From assembly GCF_022179225.1 (NCBI RefSeq), contig NZ_BPQL01000017.1, forward strand, positions 44,377 to 108,376: a stretch of 64,000 nt of DNA. The letters run 5' to 3'. Made by a program: the position numbers and the translations under genes. A model generated the notes under the pieces. It had not been told where the DNA came from. It made no database searches and saw nothing but the letters and a program-made list of their open reading frames with translations. Shown one piece after another: positions 16,447-25,566 of this stretch (its first letter is position 1; each line of letters opens with the position of its first letter). This stretch comes from Methylobacterium goesingense (lineage in GTDB: Bacteria; Pseudomonadota; Alphaproteobacteria; Rhizobiales; Beijerinckiaceae).

Positions 16447-17981
16447 GCTTGGGCGAACCCCTTCTGTGCGAGGCCCGCGTCGCGTCCGGCCGGGCGCGCG
16501 GCGCGGCGCCGCGCCTCGTAGAGCCCGACCTTGCGGCCCCCGAGGGCCAGGACGAGGCCGAGAACCAGCATGGCGGCGTCGAACCACAGGAAATCGAGGC
16601 CGCGATCCGTGGTCAGCCAGCCGACCACCGGCACCGCGCCGAACAGGGCGCCCGCCGCCAGCCCCATCTCGGCCCAGGCCCTGCGATGCGGCCGGGCCAG
16701 TGGCACCAGGGCGGCGAGCCCCCAGGCGCCGAAGAAGGCCGCGCCCTCCCAGGTGGCCCGGTGCGCCAGTTCCACCGGCAGCAGCCGGTTGGCCAGGAAC
16801 AGCGCCGCGATGCCCATGGGCAGGCCGAGGATCGTGCCGATGTTCAGGCCCCGCACGAGGCGCAGGCCGAATCCCGGGACCTCGCCGGCCTTCGGCGTCC
16901 GGGCGACGGTCCAGAGGACGAGGCCCGTAGCGATGGTGGCCGAGCCCAGTACGCCGCACAGGAAGAACAGCAGCCGCAGGGCCCCGCTGGCGAAGTGCGC
17001 CTCGTGCAGACCCATGAAGCTGGTGAAGGCGTGCGCGCCCGGCCGCATGCCGCCGACGCGCTCGACGATCGCGCCCGAGGCCGCGTCGAAGGCGATCTGC
17101 GGGTGCTGGTGGGCGAGGCCGTGGGGCTCCTCGAACACCGCGACCACGGTCGCGTTGGCGTCGCCCGGATTGTTGACGATCACCATCTCGAGGGGCTCGG
17201 AGACCTCCGCCTGCGCCCGCGCGAGGAGGGGCGCCAGTGGCATGGCCTCACCGGGCCGTCCGGCGGCGGGGCGCCAGGTCGTGCTCTGGGCGGACTCGAC
17301 GTAGAAGCGCATCTCGTCGCCCTTGTAGGCGGCCGTGACGCCCCAGGGCATGTACATCACGCCGAGGGTGACGATGCCCGTATAGGTGATCATGAGGTGG
17401 AAGGGCAGCGCCAGCACGCCGGTGACGTTGTGCGCATCGAGCCAGCCGCGCTGGGTCGATCTGTCCCGCCGGAAGGTGAAGAAGTCCGCGAAGATGCGCC
17501 GGTGCGTGACGATGCCGGAGATCAGGGCGACGAGGAGGATCATCGCCGCGAGGCCGACGATCCAGCGGCCGAGCACCGGCATCATCTGAAGCTCGTAGTG
17601 GAAGCGGTAGAGGAAGTCGCCGCCCTGGGTCGCCCGCGCCCGGGTCGGCTCCCCCGTCCCGGCATCCAGCATGGCTTGGCCCAGCGGCGCTTCCAGGCTG
17701 TCCATCCAGTAGACCCCGAGGAGCGGCCGGTCCGGTTGCGGCAGCGAGACGTACCAGGCCATCGCCTTCGGGGCATGGGTCTTGAGGTAGGCGAGCCCAC
17801 GCTCGGCGGCCGGTGCGGGTTCGCTCGGGCCTGCGCGCAGTTCCGGCCGCATCCAGAGCGAGATGTCCGTGCGGTAATAGGTGGCGGTGCCGGTGACGAA
17901 GACCGCGAACATCACCCAGCCGGCCACAAGCCCCGACCAGGTGTGCAGCCAGCCCATGGATTGGCGGAAAGCCTGCCTCAT
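16443..17981 (-). CDS. PepSY-associated transmembrane protein (ferric-siderophore reductase-like)
   Basis: The 512-residue protein has at least five transmembrane helices and two periplasmic PepSY-type segments. N-terminal SMGWLHTWSGLVAGWVMFAVFVTGT, RFHYELQMMPVLGRWIVG, GWLDAHNVTGVLALPFHLMITYTG and MGLHEAHFASGALRLLFFLCG carry the conserved histidines expected to bind heme in the FpvG/PiuB-like reductases. Such proteins are thought to reduce Fe(III)-siderophore in the periplasm. It sits between DUF3649 and DUF3325 with ATGA overlaps on both sides, so a single membrane complex is likely. The ATG at 17981 is exactly the coupling start. Confidence 0.88.
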   Translation of the reverse strand: MRQAFRQSMGWLHTWSGLVAGWVMFAVFVTGTATYYRTDISLWMRPELRAGPSEPAPAAERGLAYLKTHAPKAMAWYVSLPQPDRPLLGVYWMDSLEAPLGQAMLDAGTGEPTRARATQGGDFLYRFHYELQMMPVLGRWIVGLAAMILLVALISGIVTHRRIFADFFTFRRDRSTQRGWLDAHNVTGVLALPFHLMITYTGIVTLGVMYMPWGVTAAYKGDEMRFYVESAQSTTWRPAAGRPGEAMPLAPLLARAQAEVSEPLEMVIVNNPGDANATVVAVFEEPHGLAHQHPQIAFDAASGAIVERVGGMRPGAHAFTSFMGLHEAHFASGALRLLFFLCGVLGSATIATGLVLWTVARTPKAGEVPGFGLRLVRGLNIGTILGLPMGIAALFLANRLLPVELAHRATWEGAAFFGAWGLAALVPLARPHRRAWAEMGLAAGALFGAVPVVGWLTTDRGLDFLWFDAAMLVLGLVLALGGRKVGLYEARRRAARPAGRDAGLAQKGFAQA

Positions 17982-18313
17982 GCCGGCGGCCCCATCGGCG
18001 CGAGGGTCATCGCCGCCCAGACGCCGAGGCCGAGCAGTGCCGCCGGCAGGACCAGGCCCAGGGTGGCCCGGGCCAGGGTGCGCGCGGCGAAGACCCAGAT
18101 CACGGCGCCGACCAGGATCGCGAAGCTGAGGAGGGTCGCGGTCGCGACGGCCTCCGAGCGGACCATCGGCAGGGTCAGGGACAAGAAGGCGGTGGCGAGC
18201 GCGGCCACCGCGTAGCCCCCGAAGGCCGCCAGCAGCACCCGGCCGGCCACCGCCGCGCGGTAGCGCCAGCCGCGCCTGAAGCGTTCCCGGTCGATGGGGC
18301 TCTGGTTCGTCAC
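17978..18313 (-). CDS. DUF3649 small inner-membrane protein
   Basis: The 111-residue protein has three hydrophobic helices (AAVAGRVLLAAFGGYAVAALATAFLSLTLPMVRSEAVATATLLSFAILVGAVIWVFAARTLARATL) typical of DUF3649. A GTG at 18313 with GAGGTG upstream was chosen; an upstream ATG would add a basic, non-family extension. Its stop overlaps the PepSY ATG (ATGA). The trio matches loci that accompany TonB siderophore receptors, although no receptor is in this window. Confidence 0.82.
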   Translation of the reverse strand: MTNQSPIDRERFRRGWRYRAAVAGRVLLAAFGGYAVAALATAFLSLTLPMVRSEAVATATLLSFAILVGAVIWVFAARTLARATLGLVLPAALLGLGVWAAMTLAPMGPPA

Positions 18314-18449
18314 GGGCAGCACCTCCGATGCGGGCGGCGCGGATCCAGGCATGGCCGGACCGGCAGCAACAGGGACGGGATCGACCCGGACAGATCTCCG
18401 GAAACCGCAGCATAACGGCCCGAACACCATCGCGCCGGACGATGACGAC

Positions 18450-18463
18450 CTCGCTATAGCGAG
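18450..18463. promoter_or_regulatory. 14-bp perfect palindrome CTCGCTATAGCGAG
   Basis: A 14-bp perfect palindrome around TATA, about 140 bp upstream of the DUF3649 start. It could be a dimeric repressor site overlapping a -10 element, or a short hairpin in the 5' leader. Confidence 0.4.
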
Positions 18464-18491
18464 CCCGGTCTTGGGGCCGCAAACCCTATGT

Positions 18492-18508
18492 TGTGGAATG
18501 ATTCCAAG
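18492..18508. promoter_or_regulatory. Candidate Irr/Fur-like iron box upstream of the PepSY operon
   Basis: TGTGGAA-TGA-TTCCAAG is a 17-bp near palindrome with the 7-3-7 geometry of the rhizobial ICE motif (TTTAGAA-N3-TTCTAAA) and matches it at 5 of 7 positions in each arm, including GAA/TTC. It lies about 180 bp upstream of the DUF3649 start. Iron control of a siderophore-reductase operon is expected, so this fits, but the match is partial. Confidence 0.4.
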
Positions 18509-18660
18509 GCGACGGTTGCGATCCCATCGCCGGCTTCGCCGAACCCGGCCCGGCTTCGCATTTCCGGATAGCCGAACCCAAAACCTGTGCGTGCAGGCCC
18601 GGCTTGCGGTCGCGCCTGGGTCGCGGCTAGTACCGGGGAGACCCTCGAGGAACCGGCAGG

Positions 18661-21600
18661 ATGGGCGAGACGGCTGAGGCGCCTCAGGCCGGGATGGCGA
18701 CGGCGCCGGACGCGGCGTGCCGCATCGCCTGCGACGCCCTGGCGCGGATCGGGGTCCCGCAGCTCCGCGCGGGCCTCGGGCCGATCCGCTCCCTCACTCT
18801 GACCTGCGAAGCCGGGGCGGACCTGCCCGCGCTGGTGCTCGCCCTGACGGCCGAGCCGCCGCTCCTGCGAGCCGAGCCCCTGCGGATTCCGGGCTTGGAG
18901 GCCGGCGCGTCCCGGGCCTGCTGCGCGCCGCCGGCGATGATCCTGGACGAGGCCGCCCTCGACGCCCTGCAGGCGGTGACCGCCTGCGTGCTGACCCTGG
19001 TCGCCACCGTGGAGGGGCGCCCCGTCGGGCGCGCGACGGTGTCGCTGGACCTCCTGCCGGCAACGTATTGGGCGGGCATCGAGACCGCGCCGGATGCCCT
19101 CGCCACCTTCGTGCGCCCCGGCGATCCGGCCATCGACGCGCTCCTCGCCCGCGCGGCCGAGCACCTTCCGCCCGGGCGCGATCGGCTCGCGACCTATGCG
19201 GACGGACGGGCGCGGGTCTGGGAGACGGCCCAGGCCATCCACGCGGCCCTGCGCGACCAAACTTTCGCGGAAAGCGCCCCGGTCGCCGGTCCCGAGCGGA
19301 TGCGGAGCCCGGGCGCGGTGCTCGGGGACGGGTGGGCCGGACCCCTCGACCGGGCCCTGATCCTGGCGGCCTGCTTCGAGCGGGCGGGGCTCGACCCGCT
19401 CCTCGTCCTCGGCGCGGCCACGGTCGCGGCCGGGCTCCGGCTCGTCGATGCGCGTCCGGCCGAGGCCGTGGATGCGCAGGGCCTGCGCAAGCACCGCGAC
19501 CTCGACGAACTGATCTTGATCGCCACCGGTCCCGCCGCCTTCCCGGAGGCCCTGGCGGCCGGCACGCGGATGGTGGAGGCCGGCGCGGCCCTCGACCTTG
19601 TGCTCGATCTGCGCGCCGCCCGCCTGCGCGGTCTGGCGCCGCTGACCCCGGAGGCCGCCGAGGCACCCCGGCTACCGCCGCGCGGCGCGTATCCCCGTGC
19701 GCCGACCCCCGCCTTCGCGGAGGATCGCCCGCCCGCGATCCCGCCGCGCCCCGCCGAGGCACGGCCGCGCGACCGCCTGGAGGCCTGGAAGCTGCGCCTC
19801 CTCGACCTGACCCTGCGCAACAAGCTCCTCAACTTCCGGCCGGGCAAGGCCAGCCTCACCCTCTGCGTTCCAGACCCGGACGCCCTGGCGGCGCTGCTCG
19901 TCGAGGGCGCGGCGATCCGCCTGCTGCCGAAGCCGGAGGTGCTGAAGCAGGAGGGGCCGGAGCCCGAGGATGCCGCCGCGCGGGACGCGCTCCGGCGGGA
20001 GGCCGCCCGCTCCGGCGAGATCGTCACGCTCGCATCCGCCGACGATCTCGACGCGCGCCTCACCGACCTTTTCCGCCTCGCGCGGACGGCGCTGGAGGAG
20101 GGCGGCGCCAACGTGCTCCACCTCGCCGTCGGCTTCCTGTCCTGGACGCGGGGCGGGACGATGGCCCCCGTGCGGGCGCCGCTCCTCCTGGTGCCGGTGG
20201 CGCTCACCCGCGCCAGCGTGCGCGCCGGCTTCCGGCTGGTGCGCCACGACGCGGAGGCGCGGGTGAACCCGACGCTGATCGAGATGCTGCGCCAGGATTT
20301 CGCCCTGACCCTGCCGGACCTCGACGCCGCTTTGTCCGGGGACGGCCTCGACGTGTCGGGCCTCTGGCGGATCGTGCGCGGGCATGTGCGCGACCTCAAG
20401 GGGTTCGAGGTCGAGACGGACGTCGTTCTCTCCACCTTCGCCTTCACCAAGGTCCTGATGTGGCGCGATCTGGCTGAGCGCACCGACCTCTTGAAGCGCA
20501 ACCCGGTGGTGCGCCACCTCCTCGAGACGCCGACGCTCGCCTACGGCGACGCCACGGGCTTTCCGGCCCCCGAACGCCTCGATGCCGCGCATCCGCCCCA
20601 GACCGTGTTCACCCCGCTTTCCGCCGATTCCTCGCAACTCTGCGCGATTCTGGCGGCGGGCGCGGGCAAGGATTTTGTCCTGCTCGGCCCGCCCGGCACC
20701 GGCAAGAGCCAGACCATCGCCAACATCATCGCGCATGCCCTGGCCCTCGGGCGGACGATCCTGTTCGTCTCGCAGAAGGCGGCGGCCCTCGACGTGGTGC
20801 GGCGGCGGCTCGACGCGGCCGGGCTCGGGGCCTGCTGCCTGGAGGTCCATGCGGCCCGGGCGCAGAAGGCCCATGTCCTCGCGCAGCTCCGCGAGGCCTG
20901 GGCGGCACGCGGTCCCGAGACGGTCCCCTGGCACGAGGCCGGGGCCGATCTCGAACGCCGCCGGGTCGCGCTCAACGACGTGGTGGCGCGCCTGCACGCT
21001 CCCCGCGCCAACGGCCTCAGCGCGCACGCCGCCCTCGGCCGCATCATCGCAGCGCGCGCCGCCGGAGCGCCGCGCCTCGCCCTGTCCTGGCCCGATCACG
21101 CCACGCACACCCCCGAGACGCTGGCAGAGCTTCGCGCCCACGCGGCAGCGCTCGCCGCCCTGCTGCCCCTGGTGGGCGATCCGGCAAGCCATCCGCTGCG
21201 CGGGATCGGCCCGGCGGATTGGTCGCCGCTCTGGCGCGCCGAGATGGAGCGGGCGCTGGCGGACCTCGCGGCCGCGTTGCCGGCCTTCCGGGCAGCCGCC
21301 GATCGGCTCGGCGCCACCCTCGGCTTCCCCGGGGCGAGCGAGACCTGGGCCGGCACCCGCGCCCTCCTCGCCCTGGCGAGCGGGCTCGCCCGCCCGGAGG
21401 CGGCCGCCGGCCTGCGCTGCCTCGCCGCCGATGCCGGCTCGCTGCGGCAAGCCGTGGAGGCGCGCCGCCAGCACGAGGCCGCCCTGGCACGGGCCGCCGC
21501 GCGCCTGCATGGGCGTTACGCCGAGGCCCTGTTCGCCACCGACCTGTCCGCCACCCGCGACGCCTGGCGCGCGGCGCAGGGCGCCAATCTGCTGGTGCGC

Positions 21601-24366
21601 GGGGCGCGGCTCCGGCGCCTGCGCCGGATGCTGGAGGCGGACGCCCTGGCGTCCTTGCCGGAGGATCTCGGGCCGGATCTCGCGACCCTGCTGGAGATCC
21701 AGCGCCTGCGCGCCGCCGGCCCAGCCCTGGCCGGGACCCTGGAGGCGGCCTTCGCCGGACTCGGCCCGCCCTGGAACCGGCCGGACAGCCCGGCGGAGGC
21801 CTTCGCCGCCCCCCTGGCCTGGGCCAGGCGGATCGCCCCAGCGCTCGCCGCCCTCGCCGGGGCCGGGGCCGGGGTGGAGGTCCTGCGCCGGCGCTGCCTC
21901 GACCGTCTGGCCCCCGGCGGGGGAGGGGTGGGCGCGACCGTCACCGAGGCCCGCGCCGCCCTCTCACCGCTGCGCCTGCCGGCCCTGCGGGCAATCGAAA
22001 CCCTGGGGCGCCTGTCCGCCCGCCGACACCCGGACCGGCCCCTCGCCACCGGTCCCGGCTGGGTCGCCGGCACCCTGGACGAGGCCGCGCGCTGGGCGTC
22101 CGCCCTGCCCAAGGCGCAGGTCTGGCTGCGCTGGCAGGGCGCGGTACAGGCCGCGCGGGAGGCCGGGCTCGGCCCCCTGGTGGCGGCGGTCGAGGCCGGC
22201 GCGCTGGAGCCGGATGCGATCTCCGAGGCCTTCGAGCGCGCCTATGCGGGCTGGTGGATCGACCACGTGGTTACGCACGACCCGGTCCTGCGCGGCTTCC
22301 AGGGGCCGGACCACGAGGCGGCGATCGCCGCGTTCCGGGCGGCGGATGCCCGGGTCTGCGCTCTGGCGGGTGCGGCCGCGCGGGCGCGCCTCGGCGGGGT
22401 GCCGTCCCCCGTGGCGTTCGGGCAGCAGGCCGAGTGGGGCCTCCTCGCCCGCGAGATCGCCAAGCGCGGGCGCCACCTGGCGCTGCGCCAGCTCTTCGCC
22501 CGGCTGCCGGACGCGCTCACCCGCCTCACCCCCTGCGTGATGATGAGCCCGCTCTCGGTCGCCCAGCACTGGCCGCCGGATGCCCCGCCCTTCGATCTCG
22601 TGATCTTCGACGAGGCCTCGCAGATCGCGCCCTGGGACGCCATCGGCGCCATCGCGCGGGGGCGCCGGACCGTGATCGTGGGCGACCCCGAGCAACTGCC
22701 CCCGACCAGCGTCGGCGAGCGCGAGGGCGACGCGGACGACCTCGACGTGCCCGATCAGGAGAGCATCCTCGACGAGTGCCTGGCCGCCCATCTTCCGCGG
22801 CATCGCCTCGCCTGGCACTACCGCAGCCGGCACGAGAGCCTGATCGCGTTCTCGAACCGGCACTATTATCGCGGCGGCCTCATCACCTTCCCGTCCCCGG
22901 TGACATCGGATCGGGCGGTCCGCCTCGTGCCGGTGGCGGACGGCCTCTACGAGCGCGGGGCTGCCCGGGTGAACCGCCCCGAGGCGCGGGCGGTGGTGGC
23001 CGAGGTGCTGGCGCGCCTGCGGGCGGATGCGGAATCGGGCTCCCTCGGAATCGTCACCTTCAACGGCGAGCAGCAGCGCCTGATCGAGAACCTGCTCGAC
23101 GCCGAGCGGCGGGCCGACCCGGATCTGGAGCGCCACTTCGACGCCCGCCTCACCCCCGAGCCGGTCTTCGTGAAGAACCTCGAGACCGTGCAGGGCGACG
23201 AGCGCGACGCGATCCTGTTCTCGGTGGCGGTGGGGCCGGACGGCGCCGGGCGGATCACCGGGCAGGTCAGCTCGCTCAACCGGAGCGGAGGCCATCGCCG
23301 GCTCAACGTAGCGATCACCCGGGCGCGGCGCGAACTCCTCGTCTTCGCGTCCCTGCGGCCGGAGCAGATCGACCTCGGGCGGGGGGCGGCGCGCGGCATC
23401 CGCGACTTCAAGCACTTCCTCGAGTTTGCCGCCCACGGCGCTTCCGCCCTGGAGACGGCCGCAGCGCCGACTGGACGCGACGTCGAATCCCCCTTCGAGG
23501 CCAGCGTGATGGCGGCCCTGGAGGCGCGCGGCTGGCGGGTGGTGCCGCAGGTCGGCGTCGCCGCCTTCCGCATCGACCTCGGCATCGTCCATCCGGATGC
23601 CCCCGGCCGCTACCTCGCGGGGGTGGAATGCGACGGGGCGAGCTACCACAGCGCCGCCACCGCGCGCGACCGCGACCGCCTGCGCCACGGGGTGCTCACC
23701 GATCTCGGCTGGCGCCTGCACCGGGTCTGGAGCACCGATTGGTGGATCGACGCGGACGGCGCCCTCGACCGCCTGGACGCGGACCTGCGGGCGGACCTGG
23801 AATCCGACCGGGCCAAGCCGAAGCCGGAGCCGGCGCCGCTACCCGAAGCGCCGTCGCCGAGCCCCTCCGTCGCCGCCGACACCGCCGGCTTCGCCCTCGA
23901 CGCGTCCCGCCTCCACGCGCCGGATTACGACGCGGTCCTCGACGCCCTCGTCGCGCACGTGATCGCACGGGAGGCGCCGCTGTTCGCCGACCGCCTCGTC
24001 GCCCGCGTGGCGTGGGCCCATGGCATCAACCGGACCACGGCCCGCCTTCGCGCCCGCATCCTGGCGCGCGTCGGCGCGGAGGTTCCCCGCGCCTGGGAGG
24101 ATGCGCGCGAACTGCTCTGGCCGGTCGGGGTCGATCCGCAGGCCACGGTGCCGTTCCGGCCCGCCACGGGCGAGCCCCGCGATCCGGCCGACATCCCGCT
24201 CGCGGAACTCGCGGCGCTCGCGGCGCATCTCGGGGGCGCGCCCGCCGACCTGCCCGCGCGTATGGCGCGCCACCTCGGGGTCGCGCGACCGCGCACGGCG
24301 CTGGCCCGGCGCCTCGCCCGCGCGGCGGCGCAGGCACATCCGGACCCGGAGGCTGCGGCGGATTAG
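18661..24366 (+). CDS. Large SF1 helicase-nuclease (DUF4011 / SF1 / MTES_1575 endonuclease / DUF3320)
   Basis: The 1901-residue protein opens with an N-terminal region containing a transglutaminase-like fold block (RALILAACFERAGLDPLLVLG). It continues with the DUF4011 signature RLLDLTLRNKLLNFR (about 378), Walker A GPPGTGKSQT (about 675), Walker B LVIFDEASQI (about 1311), motif III GDPEQLPPTS (about 1340), motif VI NVAITRARRELL (about 1548) and a Vsr-like nuclease domain (SPFEASVMAAL..., RIDLGIVHP, VECDGASYHS at about 1608-1700, the MTES_1575 type). A DUF3320-like C-terminus follows. All motor and nuclease motifs are intact. Such proteins are Upf1-like helicases often found in defence-rich regions, although no partner gene is adjacent here. 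Codon usage fits the host. Confidence 0.88.
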   Translation: MGETAEAPQAGMATAPDAACRIACDALARIGVPQLRAGLGPIRSLTLTCEAGADLPALVLALTAEPPLLRAEPLRIPGLEAGASRACCAPPAMILDEAALDALQAVTACVLTLVATVEGRPVGRATVSLDLLPATYWAGIETAPDALATFVRPGDPAIDALLARAAEHLPPGRDRLATYADGRARVWETAQAIHAALRDQTFAESAPVAGPERMRSPGAVLGDGWAGPLDRALILAACFERAGLDPLLVLGAATVAAGLRLVDARPAEAVDAQGLRKHRDLDELILIATGPAAFPEALAAGTRMVEAGAALDLVLDLRAARLRGLAPLTPEAAEAPRLPPRGAYPRAPTPAFAEDRPPAIPPRPAEARPRDRLEAWKLRLLDLTLRNKLLNFRPGKASLTLCVPDPDALAALLVEGAAIRLLPKPEVLKQEGPEPEDAAARDALRREAARSGEIVTLASADDLDARLTDLFRLARTALEEGGANVLHLAVGFLSWTRGGTMAPVRAPLLLVPVALTRASVRAGFRLVRHDAEARVNPTLIEMLRQDFALTLPDLDAALSGDGLDVSGLWRIVRGHVRDLKGFEVETDVVLSTFAFTKVLMWRDLAERTDLLKRNPVVRHLLETPTLAYGDATGFPAPERLDAAHPPQTVFTPLSADSSQLCAILAAGAGKDFVLLGPPGTGKSQTIANIIAHALALGRTILFVSQKAAALDVVRRRLDAAGLGACCLEVHAARAQKAHVLAQLREAWAARGPETVPWHEAGADLERRRVALNDVVARLHAPRANGLSAHAALGRIIAARAAGAPRLALSWPDHATHTPETLAELRAHAAALAALLPLVGDPASHPLRGIGPADWSPLWRAEMERALADLAAALPAFRAAADRLGATLGFPGASETWAGTRALLALASGLARPEAAAGLRCLAADAGSLRQAVEARRQHEAALARAAARLHGRYAEALFATDLSATRDAWRAAQGANLLVRGARLRRLRRMLEADALASLPEDLGPDLATLLEIQRLRAAGPALAGTLEAAFAGLGPPWNRPDSPAEAFAAPLAWARRIAPALAALAGAGAGVEVLRRRCLDRLAPGGGGVGATVTEARAALSPLRLPALRAIETLGRLSARRHPDRPLATGPGWVAGTLDEAARWASALPKAQVWLRWQGAVQAAREAGLGPLVAAVEAGALEPDAISEAFERAYAGWWIDHVVTHDPVLRGFQGPDHEAAIAAFRAADARVCALAGAAARARLGGVPSPVAFGQQAEWGLLAREIAKRGRHLALRQLFARLPDALTRLTPCVMMSPLSVAQHWPPDAPPFDLVIFDEASQIAPWDAIGAIARGRRTVIVGDPEQLPPTSVGEREGDADDLDVPDQESILDECLAAHLPRHRLAWHYRSRHESLIAFSNRHYYRGGLITFPSPVTSDRAVRLVPVADGLYERGAARVNRPEARAVVAEVLARLRADAESGSLGIVTFNGEQQRLIENLLDAERRADPDLERHFDARLTPEPVFVKNLETVQGDERDAILFSVAVGPDGAGRITGQVSSLNRSGGHRRLNVAITRARRELLVFASLRPEQIDLGRGAARGIRDFKHFLEFAAHGASALETAAAPTGRDVESPFEASVMAALEARGWRVVPQVGVAAFRIDLGIVHPDAPGRYLAGVECDGASYHSAATARDRDRLRHGVLTDLGWRLHRVWSTDWWIDADGALDRLDADLRADLESDRAKPKPEPAPLPEAPSPSPSVAADTAGFALDASRLHAPDYDAVLDALVAHVIAREAPLFADRLVARVAWAHGINRTTARLRARILARVGAEVPRAWEDARELLWPVGVDPQATVPFRPATGEPRDPADIPLAELAALAAHLGGAPADLPARMARHLGVARPRTALARRLARAAAQAHPDPEAAAD

Positions 24367-24512
24367 CGTGGGGGCGGCTCCGCGCGAAAGCGCGCGGGAC
24401 TTTCTTCCGCATCGCGGACCTGCGTCTGTCCCCCGGGGCACAGGTTCGGATAAGGTGACCGAACGCGCCCGCGTTCCGTCCGGCCGCCCGAGAACCGCGA
24501 AGACACCCCACC

Positions 24513-25217
24513 GTGACGCCAAGCTCCTCCCGTCCCCCGATCCGTTTTCGCGGCCGCTCGTTCATGGCCCTGGTGCTCGCCCCGGTGCTGCCCGTCGCCG
24601 ACTGGCTCGACGAGCTCGACGCCCTGGCCCGGCGCTCACCGGCCTTCTTCGTCGGTCGGCCGGTGATCCTCGATGTGGCCGGGCTCGGCCTCGACCGGGA
24701 CGGGCTCGTCGGTCTCGTGGCGGATCTGGCCGCCCGCGACGTCGCCGTGATGGGCATCGAGGGCGCGGCTCCCGGCCAGCTCGGCGCCGGCCTGCCGCCG
24801 CCCCCGGCCGGCGGTAGGCCCGTGGAGGAGGTCGCAATTCCCGATCCGGCCGTGGACGCGCCGGTGGTACCGCCGGCCCCGGCCCCGTTCCGCTCCCTGA
24901 TCGTCGACGCGCCGGTGCGCTCCGGCCAGACCATCCTGCATCTCGAGGGCGACATCACCGTGATGGGTTCTGTGGCCTCCGGCGCCGAGGTGATCGCAGG
25001 CGGCTCGCTCCACGTCTATGGCGCGTTGCGCGGCCGGGCGATCGCGGGGGCGGCCGGCAACCCGGAGGCGCGCATCACCTGCCGCCGCTTCGAGCCCGAA
25101 CTCATCGCCATCGACGGCCTCTACCGCACCGCCGACGACCTCGGGCCCGTGCAGCGCGGGTTGCCGGCCCAGGTCCGCCTGGAGGGGGACGCGATCAAGG
25201 TAGCGGGGCTGGACTAA
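24513..25217 (+). CDS. minC: Septum site-determining protein MinC
   Basis: The 234-residue protein has an N-terminal MinC_N domain (IRFRGRSFMALVLAPVLPVADWLDELDALARRSPAFFVGRPVILDVAGL), a Pro-rich linker, and the C-terminal beta-helix domain (GDITVMGSVASGAEVIAGGSLHVYGALRGRAIAGAAGNPEARITCRRFEPELIAIDGLYRTADDL) that binds MinD and FtsZ. It blocks Z-ring formation away from midcell when recruited by MinD. The GTG at 24513 keeps the N-terminal domain complete. No minD or minE follows: the next 350 bp hold no gene and then a convergent kinase begins. The partners must be elsewhere or absent. Confidence 0.9.
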   Translation: MTPSSSRPPIRFRGRSFMALVLAPVLPVADWLDELDALARRSPAFFVGRPVILDVAGLGLDRDGLVGLVADLAARDVAVMGIEGAAPGQLGAGLPPPPAGGRPVEEVAIPDPAVDAPVVPPAPAPFRSLIVDAPVRSGQTILHLEGDITVMGSVASGAEVIAGGSLHVYGALRGRAIAGAAGNPEARITCRRFEPELIAIDGLYRTADDLGPVQRGLPAQVRLEGDAIKVAGLD

Positions 25218-25566
25218 GGGCGGACGGCCGGGCCTCGGCACCGCTCCACCTACGGCGCGGCGGGGCCGAACCGATGTGGCCCTTCCGACCGAGGCGGCGC
25301 CGTTCGAAAGCTGCGCGCCTCCGTCCGAAAGCGCGACGGCTGCTGTGTCCCTTCGGCCCCGTACCGATTGCCCGGGGGGATGCCGTGCTGGATGTCGGTG
25401 CAGGGTGGGGAGCGGTCCCTGACCCTTCGCCCTTAAGCGGACGTTCCGCCTCCGACCCAGCCTCGTTTGCTAAAAACGGTTTGCGCCTAATTCAAAGCAA
25501 AAATTCGCGTCTAGGACTGGAGATGACGAGGAGATCTTTTCGCTGACGGACCTGTAAGAAACGAAG
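25218..25566. other. Intergenic region with degenerate repeats
   Basis: This 349-bp gap lies between convergent minC and the large hybrid kinase. It contains TTAAGCGGACGTTCCGCC at about 25433 and several GAAAGC/CCTTCGG fragments, echoing the repeat near 10.1 kb. The last 90 bp are conspicuously AT-rich (GCTAAAAACGGTTTGC, AATTCAAAGC) and may include a terminator or promoter for unseen RNA. No open frame is convincing. Confidence 0.4.

Larger units (their letters stand above)
18314..18660. other. Divergent intergenic region with regulatory palindromes
   Basis: The 347-bp gap separates the PepSY operon (leftward) from the helicase gene (rightward). It contains two perfect palindromes, listed separately, and otherwise nothing that looks coding. 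Confidence 0.5.

Noticed and set aside
21219..24458. Second long plus-strand frame inside the helicase gene
   Set aside because: Arg/Gly/Pro-rich translation with no motif; it is a +1-frame shadow of the helicase-nuclease.
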